Shown: positions 7,869 through 14,517, numbered from the stretch's first letter. The stretch is 14,583 nucleotides of DNA from an uncultured Coriobacteriaceae bacterium (GCA_900539345.1 UQBS01000066.1:1-14583); one strand, 5' to 3'. A program made the numbers and translations. Notes: a model not told the origin generated them from the letters alone.

Positions 7869-7890
7869 GTAAGTACCTTCGGGTACTTAC
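7869..7890. promoter_or_regulatory. Perfect UUCG-capped hairpin in the primase leader
   Basis: GTAAGTACC and GGTACTTAC form a perfect 9-bp stem with a TTCG loop, 80-101 bp before the primase start. On the plus strand it is followed by 14 other bases and then T6 (7905-7910), so it is not a standard terminator there. On the minus strand it has no T-run. It may be an mRNA structure controlling the primase, or a protein-binding palindrome. Confidence 0.5.
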
Positions 7891-7959
7891 AAAGACATAC
7901 AGCCTTTTTTGCGGTGGGCGTTTTCCGACGTAGAAGGCTGTGTTTTCGAAGTTTCAGCA

Positions 7960-9057
7960 TCGCGGTTTATTCGTTTTGAATCGCGGGTTGTTTCCGTTGT
8001 TTCACGGCTTGTTACCGTTGCGTCGCGTTTTATTTCCCAAAGATTTTCGTAGAATCTCCACGCTTAAAAATTAGGCCATCTACCAGGTGTTTTAGTTTTT
8101 AGTTGAGGGATGGATTGCTAAAAAGAATGCGATTGGCGTGGCGGTTTATTACGTGCGCTGAGCTTTGCTTGTGCGTGGTTGTTTATTACTGCTTCTTGGT
8201 GTTGCAGTTTGTTGTTGGGCGTGGCGGTTTATTACGTACGGCGCGTGGTTCTCATTGGTGCTTGCCTGCTGGTTTGGATGCCGAGAGTCTTTTGATCTTC
8301 CACTGATGGGATGCGCGGGTTATTACCGTTGCGCACCACTGGTTTTCTCCAGCGCGGCATCGCGGTTTATTCCCCGGACCTTTTGAATTTGCCCGTGTCA
8401 TTGTGTCGTCGTTTATTACCGTTTTCGATGCTGAGGGCGTTCGTGAGAAGGGTTTCCGCTTGCATCAAGGGAGCTGCGTGTCGATGTTTATTACCGTTCT
8501 CGCATGATGATGGCATCGCGGTTTACTACGACTTATTGCGATAAACTTGCTGGTACATTGGATATTTGTTTCTAATTGGAAGATTTGGATTGTCTCGTTT
8601 TATTACTGTTTTTAGACGTTGCCTTGTTGCTGTTTGTTACCGTTGCGAGCGGTGGCGCATCTGTTGATGGGCGTCATGGTTTATTACTGAGTTCAGCATG
8701 AAAACAAGGCCATATCGTCGAGGTTTGCTGATTTACCCGCCACACTGTGCGTTGCTGGTTATTACCACGGGCAAAGGACTGCAGAGCTTGTGCGCCAGCA
8801 ATCCTTCGGATGTGTAGCCGACTTGTCTTTTCCTTTGCTGCCGAAGGCAGATCGGTGACTCTTCAATCGTTCTTTGGTGGTGCAGCGCGGCTTTAAAAGC
8901 GTTTCACTTGATGTCGCGGTTTATTACTGCTTTCCCACCTTTGCCGATGCTGGTGATGTGGTGGTTTATTACCGTTTTACAACCTCCGCCAACGCCCATA
9001 ACGTCGCGGTTTATTCACCTTGGGGGATGCATTTGTCGTAGTGCTTTATTACCGTTT
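7960..9057 (+). repeat. Iteron array, about 20 copies, candidate replication origin
   Basis: Same-orientation copies of an 18-bp unit, consensus TCGCGGTTTATTACCGTT, fill this gene-free stretch. The GTTTATT core begins at 7965, 7986, 8007, 8028, 8144, 8181, 8227, 8318, 8365, 8411, 8486, 8521, 8598, 8632, 8679, 8757, 8919, 8964, 9009 and 9044; those at 8411, 8486 and 8964 match the 13-bp core exactly. The first four are spaced exactly 21 bp. Later spacings cluster at 34-37, 44-47 and 75-77 bp. Weaker relics occur near 8207, 8248 and 8723. The region is less GC-rich than the genes. Short ORFs through it merely read the repeats. An iteron array beside a primase-helicase, a winged-helix protein and parA is the classic layout of an initiator-controlled origin. 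No clear DnaA box was seen. Confidence 0.88.
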
Positions 9058-9129
9058 TTGCCATCGGGCGCGAGTGGTTTTCGGCTTGCGGAAGCAGTCC
9101 ATTCCCGTTGTGCGCCTGGGTGGCTGGGG

Positions 9130-9380
9130 GCTTTAAGTCTGACATATGTGTGCGTATATGTAGATGTACATACATATATTAATGCTATATGCATATAGTC
9201 ATACTTCTTTATATGAAGCAACTGCAAGACAGACCGAGTGTGCCAGTGCATCCGGTCATGAGATAAAAATACCTGGTATAAGGTGTATAATTGAGATGCT
9301 CTCAACTTAGTCATGTATGTATATATACAGCGATACATATACGCATACATGTGGTCATGTGGATTTACTCTGATATGCAT
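9130..9380. other. AT-rich palindromic region upstream of parA (candidate centromere / unwinding element)
   Basis: An abrupt AT-rich stretch between the iterons and parA, crowded with CATAT/GTATG words. It includes the 14-bp palindrome CTATATGCATATAG (9185-9198), the 12-bp palindrome TGTATATATACA (9318-9329) and inverted CATGTATG/CATACATG (9313-9320 and 9344-9351). RHH partition proteins bind short degenerate repeats upstream of their own operon, so this may serve as centromere and operator. Its position beside the iterons also suits DNA unwinding at the origin. No coding sequence is visible. Confidence 0.55.
9286..9305 (+). promoter_or_regulatory. Candidate parA promoter -10 and adjacent palindrome
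   Basis: A perfect TATAAT lies at 9286-9291, with no recognisable -35 at 16-18 bp. Immediately after it is TTGAGA-TGC-TCTCAA (9291-9305), a perfect inverted repeat at the expected start site and a natural repressor position. Transcription from here would give a leader of roughly 155 nt before the chosen parA start. Confidence 0.35.
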
Positions 9381-9455
9381 AGGTGAAAAGTAATGTCTGT
9401 CCGCAGGGGTGGCTATGATGGCCCGACAGATTTCAAAGATGACTCGGAGGTAGTT

Positions 9456-10229
9456 ATGCAGACAGTTGCGGTGTGCAATCAGAAGGGCGGCGTGTGCAAG
9501 ACAACGACGGTCGCTGCCGTTTCATCGAGCGTTGCGGCGCGCGGGGCTCGCGTGCTGTGCGTCGACCTCGATCCCCAGGGCAACCTCACCGACGTGCTCG
9601 GCGAGACGACCTATGACCGCGACACGGTGTATGAGGTCCTCATGGGCAACGCCGACATTGCCGAGACGATTGTGCATCGCGAAGGCGCCGACCTCCTTCC
9701 CGCCGAGATCACCCTTGCCTCTGCCGAGAAGGAGCTGTTGGGAGTTCTCAATGGTCCCGCTCGTCTTAAGAAGGCGCTTGCCAAGGTCGCCGACGACTAC
9801 GACCTGTGCGTCATTGACTGCTCCCCTTCCCTGGGTCTGCTCGTCACGATGGCACTTACTGCCGCCGACTACGTTGTCATCCCCACCACGTCTTCGTTCC
9901 TGGCGACCAAGGGCATCACTCAACTTGCCCAGACCATTGCCGACGTGCGCGAGTTCACAAACCCCGGTCTTCAGGTTGCCGGCATTCTTCTCACCAAGTA
10001 CCATCGTCAGACCAACAATGCCAAGGTGAGCATCGTCGAGGCCGAGACCATGGCGTCGGCGCTCAACTGTAAGCTGTTCTCCACCAAGATTCGTGAGGCC
10101 GTGAAGGTTGAGGAAGCCCACGCTTCTGGCAAGCCCATCGTGGAATTCGCCCCCACGTCGGCCCCCGCGCGCGATTACGAGTCGTTTGTCGACGAGCTCC
10201 TGACCGATATGGGTTGGACGAGCGAGTAG
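9456..10229 (+). CDS. parA: ParA partition ATPase
   Basis: A 257-residue ParA/Soj ATPase. The deviant Walker A is KGGVCKTTT (residues 10-18, signature lysine K10 and catalytic K15), Walker A' DLDPQGN (37-43) and Walker B LCVIDCSP (D121). There is no N-terminal HTH, as in type Ib ParAs, which leave operator binding to the small partner. It would segregate the element by forming ATP-dependent dimers on nucleoid DNA. The start at 9456 has CGGAGG 5 nt upstream and begins directly at MQTVAVCNQKGG, as the family does. An upstream ATG at 9393 (AGGTGA before it) would add 21 unremarkable residues. The P-loop has Cys14 where Gly is usual, still compatible with the KGGxxK[ST] definition. The partner RHH gene follows after 118 bp. 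Confidence 0.95.
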   Translation: MQTVAVCNQKGGVCKTTTVAAVSSSVAARGARVLCVDLDPQGNLTDVLGETTYDRDTVYEVLMGNADIAETIVHREGADLLPAEITLASAEKELLGVLNGPARLKKALAKVADDYDLCVIDCSPSLGLLVTMALTAADYVVIPTTSSFLATKGITQLAQTIADVREFTNPGLQVAGILLTKYHRQTNNAKVSIVEAETMASALNCKLFSTKIREAVKVEEAHASGKPIVEFAPTSAPARDYESFVDELLTDMGWTSE

Positions 10230-10267
10230 GTTTTGAGCTTTTCTATATATGCAGAGGTACTGCTATT

Positions 10268-10326
10268 CATATAAGCACATGGGCATTGACCTGCAAGATA
10301 TGTCAATATGCCTATGTGCTTATATG
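10268..10326. repeat. Long inverted repeat between parA and the RHH gene
   Basis: CATATAAGCACAT (10268-10280) pairs exactly with ATGTGCTTATATG (10314-10326), and the helix continues with minor mismatch through GGGCATTGAC and GTCAATATGCC. It fills most of the spacer and repeats the CATAT/GTATG words seen upstream of parA. It may be an operator or centromere half-site for the RHH protein, or an mRNA hairpin setting the parA:RHH ratio. Confidence 0.7.
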
Positions 10327-10347
10327 TATGTATATAGATGAGGATGG

Positions 10348-10644
10348 ATGAGGCGCATGGCAAAGATTACCGCAAAGTCGGCAGAGCAGGAAGCAGCTGA
10401 GCGCCTGTCGCGCCTCGGCATGACGACGGGTGCATCTGGTCACAAGGTTGCCGTTCCCCCGGCCGCACCGGTGCCGGCTACAACGACGGCTACAGGCAAC
10501 CCTGTCTCTGGGGTCAAGAAGGCAAAGGATCAGCGCCTGTGCATCATTGTCTCTCGCGAGCAGGCTCTCAAGGTGAAGCGCTATGCCCTGGAGAACGACA
10601 CCACGGTGAGCGACCTGCTGCGTGGTTTCATCGACTCACTGTAA
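10348..10644 (+). CDS. Ribbon-helix-helix partner of ParA (ParG-like centromere-binding protein)
   Basis: A 98-residue protein. Residues 60-98 fit a ribbon-helix-helix fold: a strand RLCIIVS, helix REQALKVKRYALEND, the turn TTVS and helix DLLRGFIDSL. The first 60 residues are Ala/Pro/Thr-rich and probably disordered, as in ParG, whose mobile tail stimulates ParF ATPase. It follows parA in the same direction, so it is the likely centromere-binding protein and repressor of the operon. ATG 10348 has GAGG 4 nt upstream; ATG 10357 (MAKITAKS...) is also possible. There is no ParB-type HTH. The family is too short and divergent for naming, but fold and context agree well. Confidence 0.75.
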   Translation: MRRMAKITAKSAEQEAAERLSRLGMTTGASGHKVAVPPAAPVPATTTATGNPVSGVKKAKDQRLCIIVSREQALKVKRYALENDTTVSDLLRGFIDSL

Positions 10645-10690
10645 GGACAGTGCTTTCGCGTTCCACCGAACCTCAAATGATTCCGGGAAA

Positions 10691-10715
10691 GGCGGTGCTT
10701 CGGCGCCGCCTTTTT
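10691..10715 (+). terminator. Rho-independent terminator of the par operon
   Basis: GGCGGTGC (10691-10698), a TTCG loop and GCGCCGCC (10703-10710) form an 8-bp GC-rich stem with one G-T pair, followed directly by TTTTT. It lies 47 bp past the RHH stop codon. Confidence 0.9.
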
Positions 10716-10985
10716 CTATGTGCGCAGCGGGATGATGATTACGACGAGAGCGCCGGGAGACGCAATAGGTTTCAAGAGCCTACCGGCGTGCGTTCAGCTG
10801 CCCGTGAACTCTATTAAGGAGAAGCTCTCTGCATTGAAGTATTTGAGTATCTTCGTATGAGCATATGTATGTATATCTATAAATATGTCTATATATACTC
10901 AATTACCAGGTAGTTTAATATATGGGCATATACAGCAATACTATTATTCATATAATCATACTTTACCAAATGTGCTTCAGGCCGG
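10716..10985. other. Gene-free spacer with a second AT-rich palindromic island
   Basis: No supported gene lies between the par terminator and lrgA. From 10843 to 10960 the sequence turns AT-rich and repeats the CATATG/GTATG words near parA: TTGAGTAT (10843-10850) is mirrored by ATACTCAA (10895-10902), and ATTCATATAA (10946-10955) recurs exactly from 10265-10274 in the parA-RHH spacer. It may be a downstream partition site. The stretch 10716-10842 shows nothing I can name; an AAGGAG at 10816-10821 is not followed by an open frame. Confidence 0.45.
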
Positions 10986-10987
10986 AA

Positions 10988-11022
10988 TTGCCAAAAACCA
11001 GCTAGACAGGTGTTTTTGGCAA
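10988..11022. promoter_or_regulatory. Inverted repeat upstream of lrgAB (candidate operator)
   Basis: TTGCCAAAAAC (10988-10998) and GTTTTTGGCAA (11012-11022) are perfect 11-bp inverted arms around a 13-bp spacer. It ends 16 bp before the proposed -35 of lrgA, a usual place for an activator. lrgAB operons are commonly switched on by LytSR-type or sugar-responsive regulators, but none is encoded here. Confidence 0.55.
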
Positions 11023-11038
11023 AAAATGTGGCAGTTCT

Positions 11039-11067
11039 TTGCCAGCAATTTGGAGAGCGGATAGTTT
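11039..11067 (+). promoter_or_regulatory. Candidate lrgAB promoter
   Basis: TTGCCA (11039-11044) matches the -35 consensus at five of six positions and is 17 bp from TAGTTT (11062-11067), a poor -10. A weak core promoter preceded by an inverted repeat fits an activator-dependent operon. The leader would be about 90 nt. Confidence 0.35.
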
Positions 11068-11165
11068 CTCGGAGTCTTTGCGGGTTTGGCGCAGCCGAAG
11101 CGTACTCTTTTGAGCCTTATCTAGGGGGAGCATCCTCCCCAAGCAGCGAAAGACAGGTCGGTGAG

Positions 11166-11786
11166 ATGGACGAAAAAGAAGCCGCCGAGATACAGGCGGA
11201 AATGATTGACGAGGAAGCCGTCGCCCAGGCGACCGCTCGTGAGGGAATTGGCTCGGCTGCTCCCCTCTTGCAGTCGCCCTTGCGTGAAAACGAGCTCAAC
11301 TCAACCTCCGGAGCGCTTCAGCACCATTACTCGCGCCCGGTTGCCGAGACGGTGGTTGCCGCGGTGCGCAAGGTTTGGCGCATTGTCTTGCAGCTTGGAC
11401 TCATTATTGCAGTCTGCCTTGCCGGCGAACAGATCAGCGACGTGCTCCCCATCGACGTGCCTTCCAACATCTGCTCGATGGTACTGTTGCTCGTGTTTAT
11501 GCTCGGCGGGGTCATCAAGATGGAGTGCATCTCCGACGCGGCAGACTTCCTGCTCGACAATATGGCGATTTTCTTTGTGCCTGCCGCCGTGGCAGTCATG
11601 GGAATCTTCAGCCAGATCGAGGACGTCGTGATCAAGCTCGTCCTCATCACCTTCCTCACGACGATCATCGTGTTTTTCGTCACGTCGTTCACCGTGTCCA
11701 CTGTTGCGAACCTCATGGCACGCAGCGAGGTCCGCGCTGCGGAGAGGGCAGCGGCGGCCGGCCAAGAGTCTCAGAAGGAGGCATAG
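11166..11786 (+). CDS. lrgA: LrgA/CidA-family holin-like membrane protein with N-terminal extension
   Basis: A 206-residue LrgA/CidA protein. The family domain covers about residues 74-185 with four hydrophobic segments and the hallmark FFVPAAVAVMG (136-146). LrgA is usually about 120-150 residues; this one adds about 70 acidic, Ala/Glu-rich N-terminal residues and a charged tail. I start it at ATG 11166 (AGG and GGTGAG just upstream) because the 52 codons before run through the inverted repeat and promoter. It lies 3 bp before lrgB. LrgA/LrgB were described as murein hydrolase modulators; the B. subtilis pair (PftAB) imports pyruvate. Which applies here cannot be told from sequence. Finding it beside plasmid-type partition genes is unusual. 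Confidence 0.9.
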   Translation: MDEKEAAEIQAEMIDEEAVAQATAREGIGSAAPLLQSPLRENELNSTSGALQHHYSRPVAETVVAAVRKVWRIVLQLGLIIAVCLAGEQISDVLPIDVPSNICSMVLLLVFMLGGVIKMECISDAADFLLDNMAIFFVPAAVAVMGIFSQIEDVVIKLVLITFLTTIIVFFVTSFTVSTVANLMARSEVRAAERAAAAGQESQKEA

Positions 11787-11789
11787 GCC

Positions 11790-12479
11790 ATGGAGGCAAT
11801 CGCAATTTTTGCGTTTGGCATCGTCATCTCGCTTGTGGCGTTCCAGGGCGCGCGCTGGCTGAGCGGAAAGCTCCACTCTCCCCTGTTGAACCCCCTGCTT
11901 GTGGCAACGGCGTTCATCATTGTTATTTTGTCAGTCTTCCATATTCCGCTGGCCGACTATCAGCAGGGCGCGCAGCTCATCTCGTTCTTCCTCGGGCCCG
12001 CGACCGCCGTACTCGCCTATTCGGTGTATCGCCAAATTGCAGTGCTCAAGCGCCATTTCATCCCGATTATGACCGGGTGCCTCATCGGCAGCCTCACGAG
12101 CATGTTGAGCGCATTCTTGCTGTGCAAGGCGTTCGGGCTGGACGAGGCGGTCACGATGAGCATGCTGCCCAAGTCGGTCACGACGCCCATCGCCATGAGC
12201 CTGTCTGAGGAGCTCGGCGGCATCACGTCGGTCACGGTGGCGGTCGTCATCGCCACGGGTATCATGGGTTCGATTCTGGCGCCCACGCTTATCAAGGTCT
12301 TCCATGTGAAGAGCCCCATCGCCGCCGGTGTGGCAATCGGCACGTGCAGCCACGCCATCGGCACGAGCCGCGCCATGCAGCTCGGTGAGATCGAAGGTGC
12401 CATGAGCGGCATCGCGATTGGCGTGTCGGGCTTGCTCACGATGATTCTCGCCCTGCTGTACCACTCGATGATGATGTAG
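11790..12479 (+). CDS. lrgB: LrgB-family membrane protein
   Basis: A 229-residue LrgB protein of normal length, hydrophobic throughout with about six or seven membrane segments. Family motifs include FFLGPATAVLAYSVYRQ (about 71-87), MLPKSVTTPIAM (130-141) and GTCSHAIGTSRAMQLGE near 189-205. It pairs with LrgA to form the pyruvate/holin-like membrane complex. The start has a strong AGAAGGAGG 8-10 nt upstream lying inside the end of lrgA, and only 3 bp separate the genes, so they are translated as an operon. No frameshift or missing segment is seen. Confidence 0.95.
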   Translation: MEAIAIFAFGIVISLVAFQGARWLSGKLHSPLLNPLLVATAFIIVILSVFHIPLADYQQGAQLISFFLGPATAVLAYSVYRQIAVLKRHFIPIMTGCLIGSLTSMLSAFLLCKAFGLDEAVTMSMLPKSVTTPIAMSLSEELGGITSVTVAVVIATGIMGSILAPTLIKVFHVKSPIAAGVAIGTCSHAIGTSRAMQLGEIEGAMSGIAIGVSGLLTMILALLYHSMMM

Positions 12480-12500
12480 TTCACAGGACTGTTTACCTGC

Positions 12501-12513
12501 TGTTTTAAACAGA
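12501..12513. repeat. Near-palindrome after lrgB
   Basis: CTGTTTTAAACAG is palindromic apart from its centre and is preceded by another CTGTTT half (12490-12495). No T-run follows, so it is a poor terminator; a protein site is possible. Confidence 0.25.
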
Positions 12514-12523
12514 AAAGAATGAA

Positions 12524-12571
12524 GAAGTATGCCGGTATGCGTATGATGATATGCATACCGGCATACTTCTA
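12524..12571. repeat. Perfect 18-bp inverted repeat between convergent lrgB and AlbA_2 genes
   Basis: GAAGTATGCCGGTATGC (12525-12541) and GCATACCGGCATACTTC (12554-12570) are exact inverse complements, with one extra A-T pair outside and a 12-bp loop. It could be a bidirectional terminator, but there is no U-tract. Its right arm and flank (12563-12582) closely resemble 9200-9219 upstream of parA: both read CATACTTCT, then TATATGA, then AAGC. That points to a partition-type protein site. Confidence 0.6.
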
Positions 12572-12644
12572 TATGAGAAGCTAAAGCTCAGCGATTCCTT
12601 ACGATGAAGCCTCAGACGGTGCCATCTCGTGAGGCACGTCACGC

Positions 12645-12660
12645 GCTCCTCATGAGGAGC
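12645..12660. repeat. 16-bp perfect palindrome downstream of the AlbA_2 gene
   Basis: GCTCCTCATGAGGAGC lies 38 bp past the AlbA_2 gene stop on the minus strand. No T-run follows on either strand, so it is a weak terminator candidate at best. Confidence 0.35.
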
Positions 12661-12697
12661 CAACCGGAGTCGGAAAAAGACATTGATCGGCCTTGTT

Positions 12698-14218
12698 TTA
12701 TGGCAACCTGTATGTCTTTCCTCGGGTCCGACCCTCAGCGGCGAGGAGACCCTGTTCGACCAGCTTGGCGAGTTCGCGTTGAGCCGTGCGGGGCGAAAGT
12801 CCCAGTATGGCGCATATGTCCTTGACTGCCAGGAAAGGTTGTTGAGAAAGAACTTCTCTTGCCGCTGTGTATACAGAATCGGTGCGGTTGACTGCCGACG
12901 TGCGCGGGGACGCATCCGTGGGGAGGCCGACCATTCTGGTTTCGTGCGCTTCATGTAGTGCAGTGTCTCTTGCTGTGGTCAAGTTTGGGTCTGCGCCGCT
13001 GTTCGAATGCTTCTCGCTCTTTCCAGGCGTCATGGGTTCTCCCACTTTTGGCAGTGACAACGGTATAACAGTCTTGAACACGTCGCCCTCTGTGAGCACG
13101 GGGTTGGCTCCGGTATACGCTTGCGAGTATCTAAAGAGCGTTGGCACTCCGGACCCGAGCTCCTCGGCCAAGCCTATCTGGTTGAAGAACTTGGCGATCG
13201 TGGGGTTCTTCGGCGTAGGAAAAGAATTCTGTGGGCTGAGAGCCCCCTGAAACGATGCGCGGCTGGCATTGTCGGCGACAAGCTTCTCACGGTCGATGAT
13301 GATGCGGGCCGGGCGCGGGCTGATGTATTCCCGATGAATGAGGCTGTTGGTGACGACCTCGCGGACGATGATATCGCGCGGGCTTATGGCCTGTCCTTGT
13401 TCAAGGTGAAAGCGGTCGGGTAAATATGCGCTTATGAATTTACATATCTGCATATGTGCATCAATGAGGTTTGTGCTGGTACAGAGACGGTCGTCGTACC
13501 TCTCGGTGTTGTCAATACGGATTATGACGTCGGTTTTGTAGGCGGGACAGACCGAGGCGATGACATCATCCCGTCCCATGAGCAGAGCCGCCGCTAATGT
13601 ATATCCCTCTTCGCCCGAGGCATAATCCATCGCATACAACCTCATGCTTTTGAGAATCTCGCGGTCGCTCATTTGCTTCCAGGGATGATCGGCATGCTTG
13701 GCGTAGGCGCGTCTGCGAAATTCACCCATGCGGTTAAGGGCAAGGTCGCTGTCGGTAAGATAGGGGAAGATCCGTTGTTCGGTAAACACATTTTGCTTGC
13801 GTAGGTACATGCCGGCGAGCCCGTCTGTCGTTTCGACTCGGATGTCAGCGTCTTCAACGCGGTCGTACACTATCTTTTTGTAGCGGTGGATCGAGGAGCT
13901 CATGGGTACCCATACGCGCAGGACTGTTTTGTCTCCTACTTGAATTTCCTCGAATTCTGTGACAACGGTGGGGCTGAAGACGTTTTCGTTGTTGGTGACA
14001 TTGACGATGTTGCGCTTTATGCTCAGCAGAGAAGCTCGCGGAACCCCGGCGATGTCTCCTGAGTCCGTGATGCCTAGATAGATGCTTCCGCCGTTGCGGT
14101 TGCTGAAAGAGCAGATGGTTTCGAACGTGTCGGATTCGGGTTGATTACCGCATCGTTTGAACTCAACCGATGGGCCTTCTCCAAGAAGAATCGTTTCTTG
14201 CAGCTGTAACGGCGTCAT
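12698..14218 (-). CDS. AlbA_2 (Schlafen-like) / HATPase_c_4 / winged-HTH regulator
   Basis: A 506-residue protein with the three-part layout of ATP-binding AlbA_2 regulators. Residues 12-125 are the AlbA_2 domain (EGPSVEFKRCG; FSNRNGGSIYLGITDSGDIAGV). A GHKL-type ATP-binding segment follows (VREVVTNSLIHREY; later GLAEELGSGV). A low-complexity linker of about 70 residues leads to a C-terminal winged helix (VKDICAILGLSPRTAQRELAKLVEQGLL, ending GKTYRLP). The start at 14218 has AAGGGG 5 nt upstream. Members are called transcriptional regulators, some encoded near defence or mobile loci, but the biochemical role is poorly known. The dense TGWCGCAA boxes directly upstream suggest it represses itself. 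It is convergent with lrgB, so operon membership is unlikely. Confidence 0.88.
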   Translation of the reverse strand: MTPLQLQETILLGEGPSVEFKRCGNQPESDTFETICSFSNRNGGSIYLGITDSGDIAGVPRASLLSIKRNIVNVTNNENVFSPTVVTEFEEIQVGDKTVLRVWVPMSSSIHRYKKIVYDRVEDADIRVETTDGLAGMYLRKQNVFTEQRIFPYLTDSDLALNRMGEFRRRAYAKHADHPWKQMSDREILKSMRLYAMDYASGEEGYTLAAALLMGRDDVIASVCPAYKTDVIIRIDNTERYDDRLCTSTNLIDAHMQICKFISAYLPDRFHLEQGQAISPRDIIVREVVTNSLIHREYISPRPARIIIDREKLVADNASRASFQGALSPQNSFPTPKNPTIAKFFNQIGLAEELGSGVPTLFRYSQAYTGANPVLTEGDVFKTVIPLSLPKVGEPMTPGKSEKHSNSGADPNLTTARDTALHEAHETRMVGLPTDASPRTSAVNRTDSVYTAAREVLSQQPFLAVKDICAILGLSPRTAQRELAKLVEQGLLAAEGRTRGKTYRLP

Positions 14219-14242
14219 CGATACCCCTTGTCTCGCGGCTTA

Positions 14243-14363
14243 TTGCGACAGAAGAATACTATTACGACGCATATGACGCAATAAATATAGTTAAAATGTC
14301 GCAATATCCAATATGATGCAATCATTCTGACGCAAATAGGTAAATTGCGACAATTTGTCGCAA
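14243..14363 (-). promoter_or_regulatory. Promoter/operator region of the AlbA_2 gene with seven TGWCGCAA boxes
   Basis: Boxes of TGWCGCAA or its complement occur at 14243-14250, 14274-14281, 14297-14304, 14314-14321 (one mismatch), 14328-14335, 14345-14352 and 14356-14363. The last two form the perfect palindrome TTGCGACAA-T-TTGTCGCAA (14345-14363). A plausible minus-strand promoter is TTGCGT (14276-14281), 17 bp, TATTCT (14253-14258), which overlaps one box and lies beside another. This suits multi-site repression, most simply by the AlbA_2 protein's own winged helix. Confidence 0.65.
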
Positions 14364-14497
14364 AATAGTCGGATATGCACGAAACAGACGGAGTGCTTTG
14401 GCTTAGGGGAAGGCATATCATTTAGAAATGCGACGTGTGGGACTGGCGAGCGGTCTTGAATGTTGGTCATCTGATGGGGTACACTCCTACCAGCGAG

Positions 14498-14517
14498 GCC
14501 CGCAGTGGAGTGCGGGC
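14498..14517 (+). other. Short GC hairpin near the right edge
   Basis: GCCCGCA (14498-14504) and TGCGGGC (14511-14517) form a perfect 7-bp stem with a 6-nt loop; TTTTT follows after 8 more bases. It could be a leader structure for a gene beginning at 14534, or a terminator for an unidentified upstream transcript. No known RNA class was recognised. The rest of 14364-14497 shows nothing I can name. Confidence 0.35.

Noticed and set aside
9011..9019. A DnaA box (TTATTCACC)
   Set aside because: It differs from TTATNCACA at the last base and is simply a variant iteron; no second box was seen nearby.
7960..9057. CRISPR array
   Set aside because: Repeats are degenerate and spacings irregular (21 to over 100 bp), there are no uniform spacers and no cas genes; an iteron array explains it.
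8103..9198. Several plus-strand ORFs of 67-96 codons in the iteron region
   Set aside because: They translate the repeated iteron unit (recurring RFIT/VYYR strings), lack Shine-Dalgarno sites and overlap in different frames.
9015..9380. A 121-codon minus-strand ORF upstream of parA
   Set aside because: It is Tyr/His/Met-rich because it reads the CATATG palindromes and the last iterons; no Shine-Dalgarno or domain.
12604..12825. A 73-codon plus-strand ORF after lrgB
   Set aside because: It runs into the AlbA_2 gene antisense, has no Shine-Dalgarno and contains the 16-bp palindrome.
13421..13466. A CATATG-rich stretch inside the AlbA_2 gene resembling the par islands
   Set aside because: It is in-frame coding sequence (around HMQICKFISAY) and has no inverted symmetry comparable to the islands near parA.
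14215..14421. A 68-codon minus-strand ORF upstream of the AlbA_2 gene
   Set aside because: It spans the promoter and all seven operator boxes, and its Cys/Ile-rich sequence resembles nothing.
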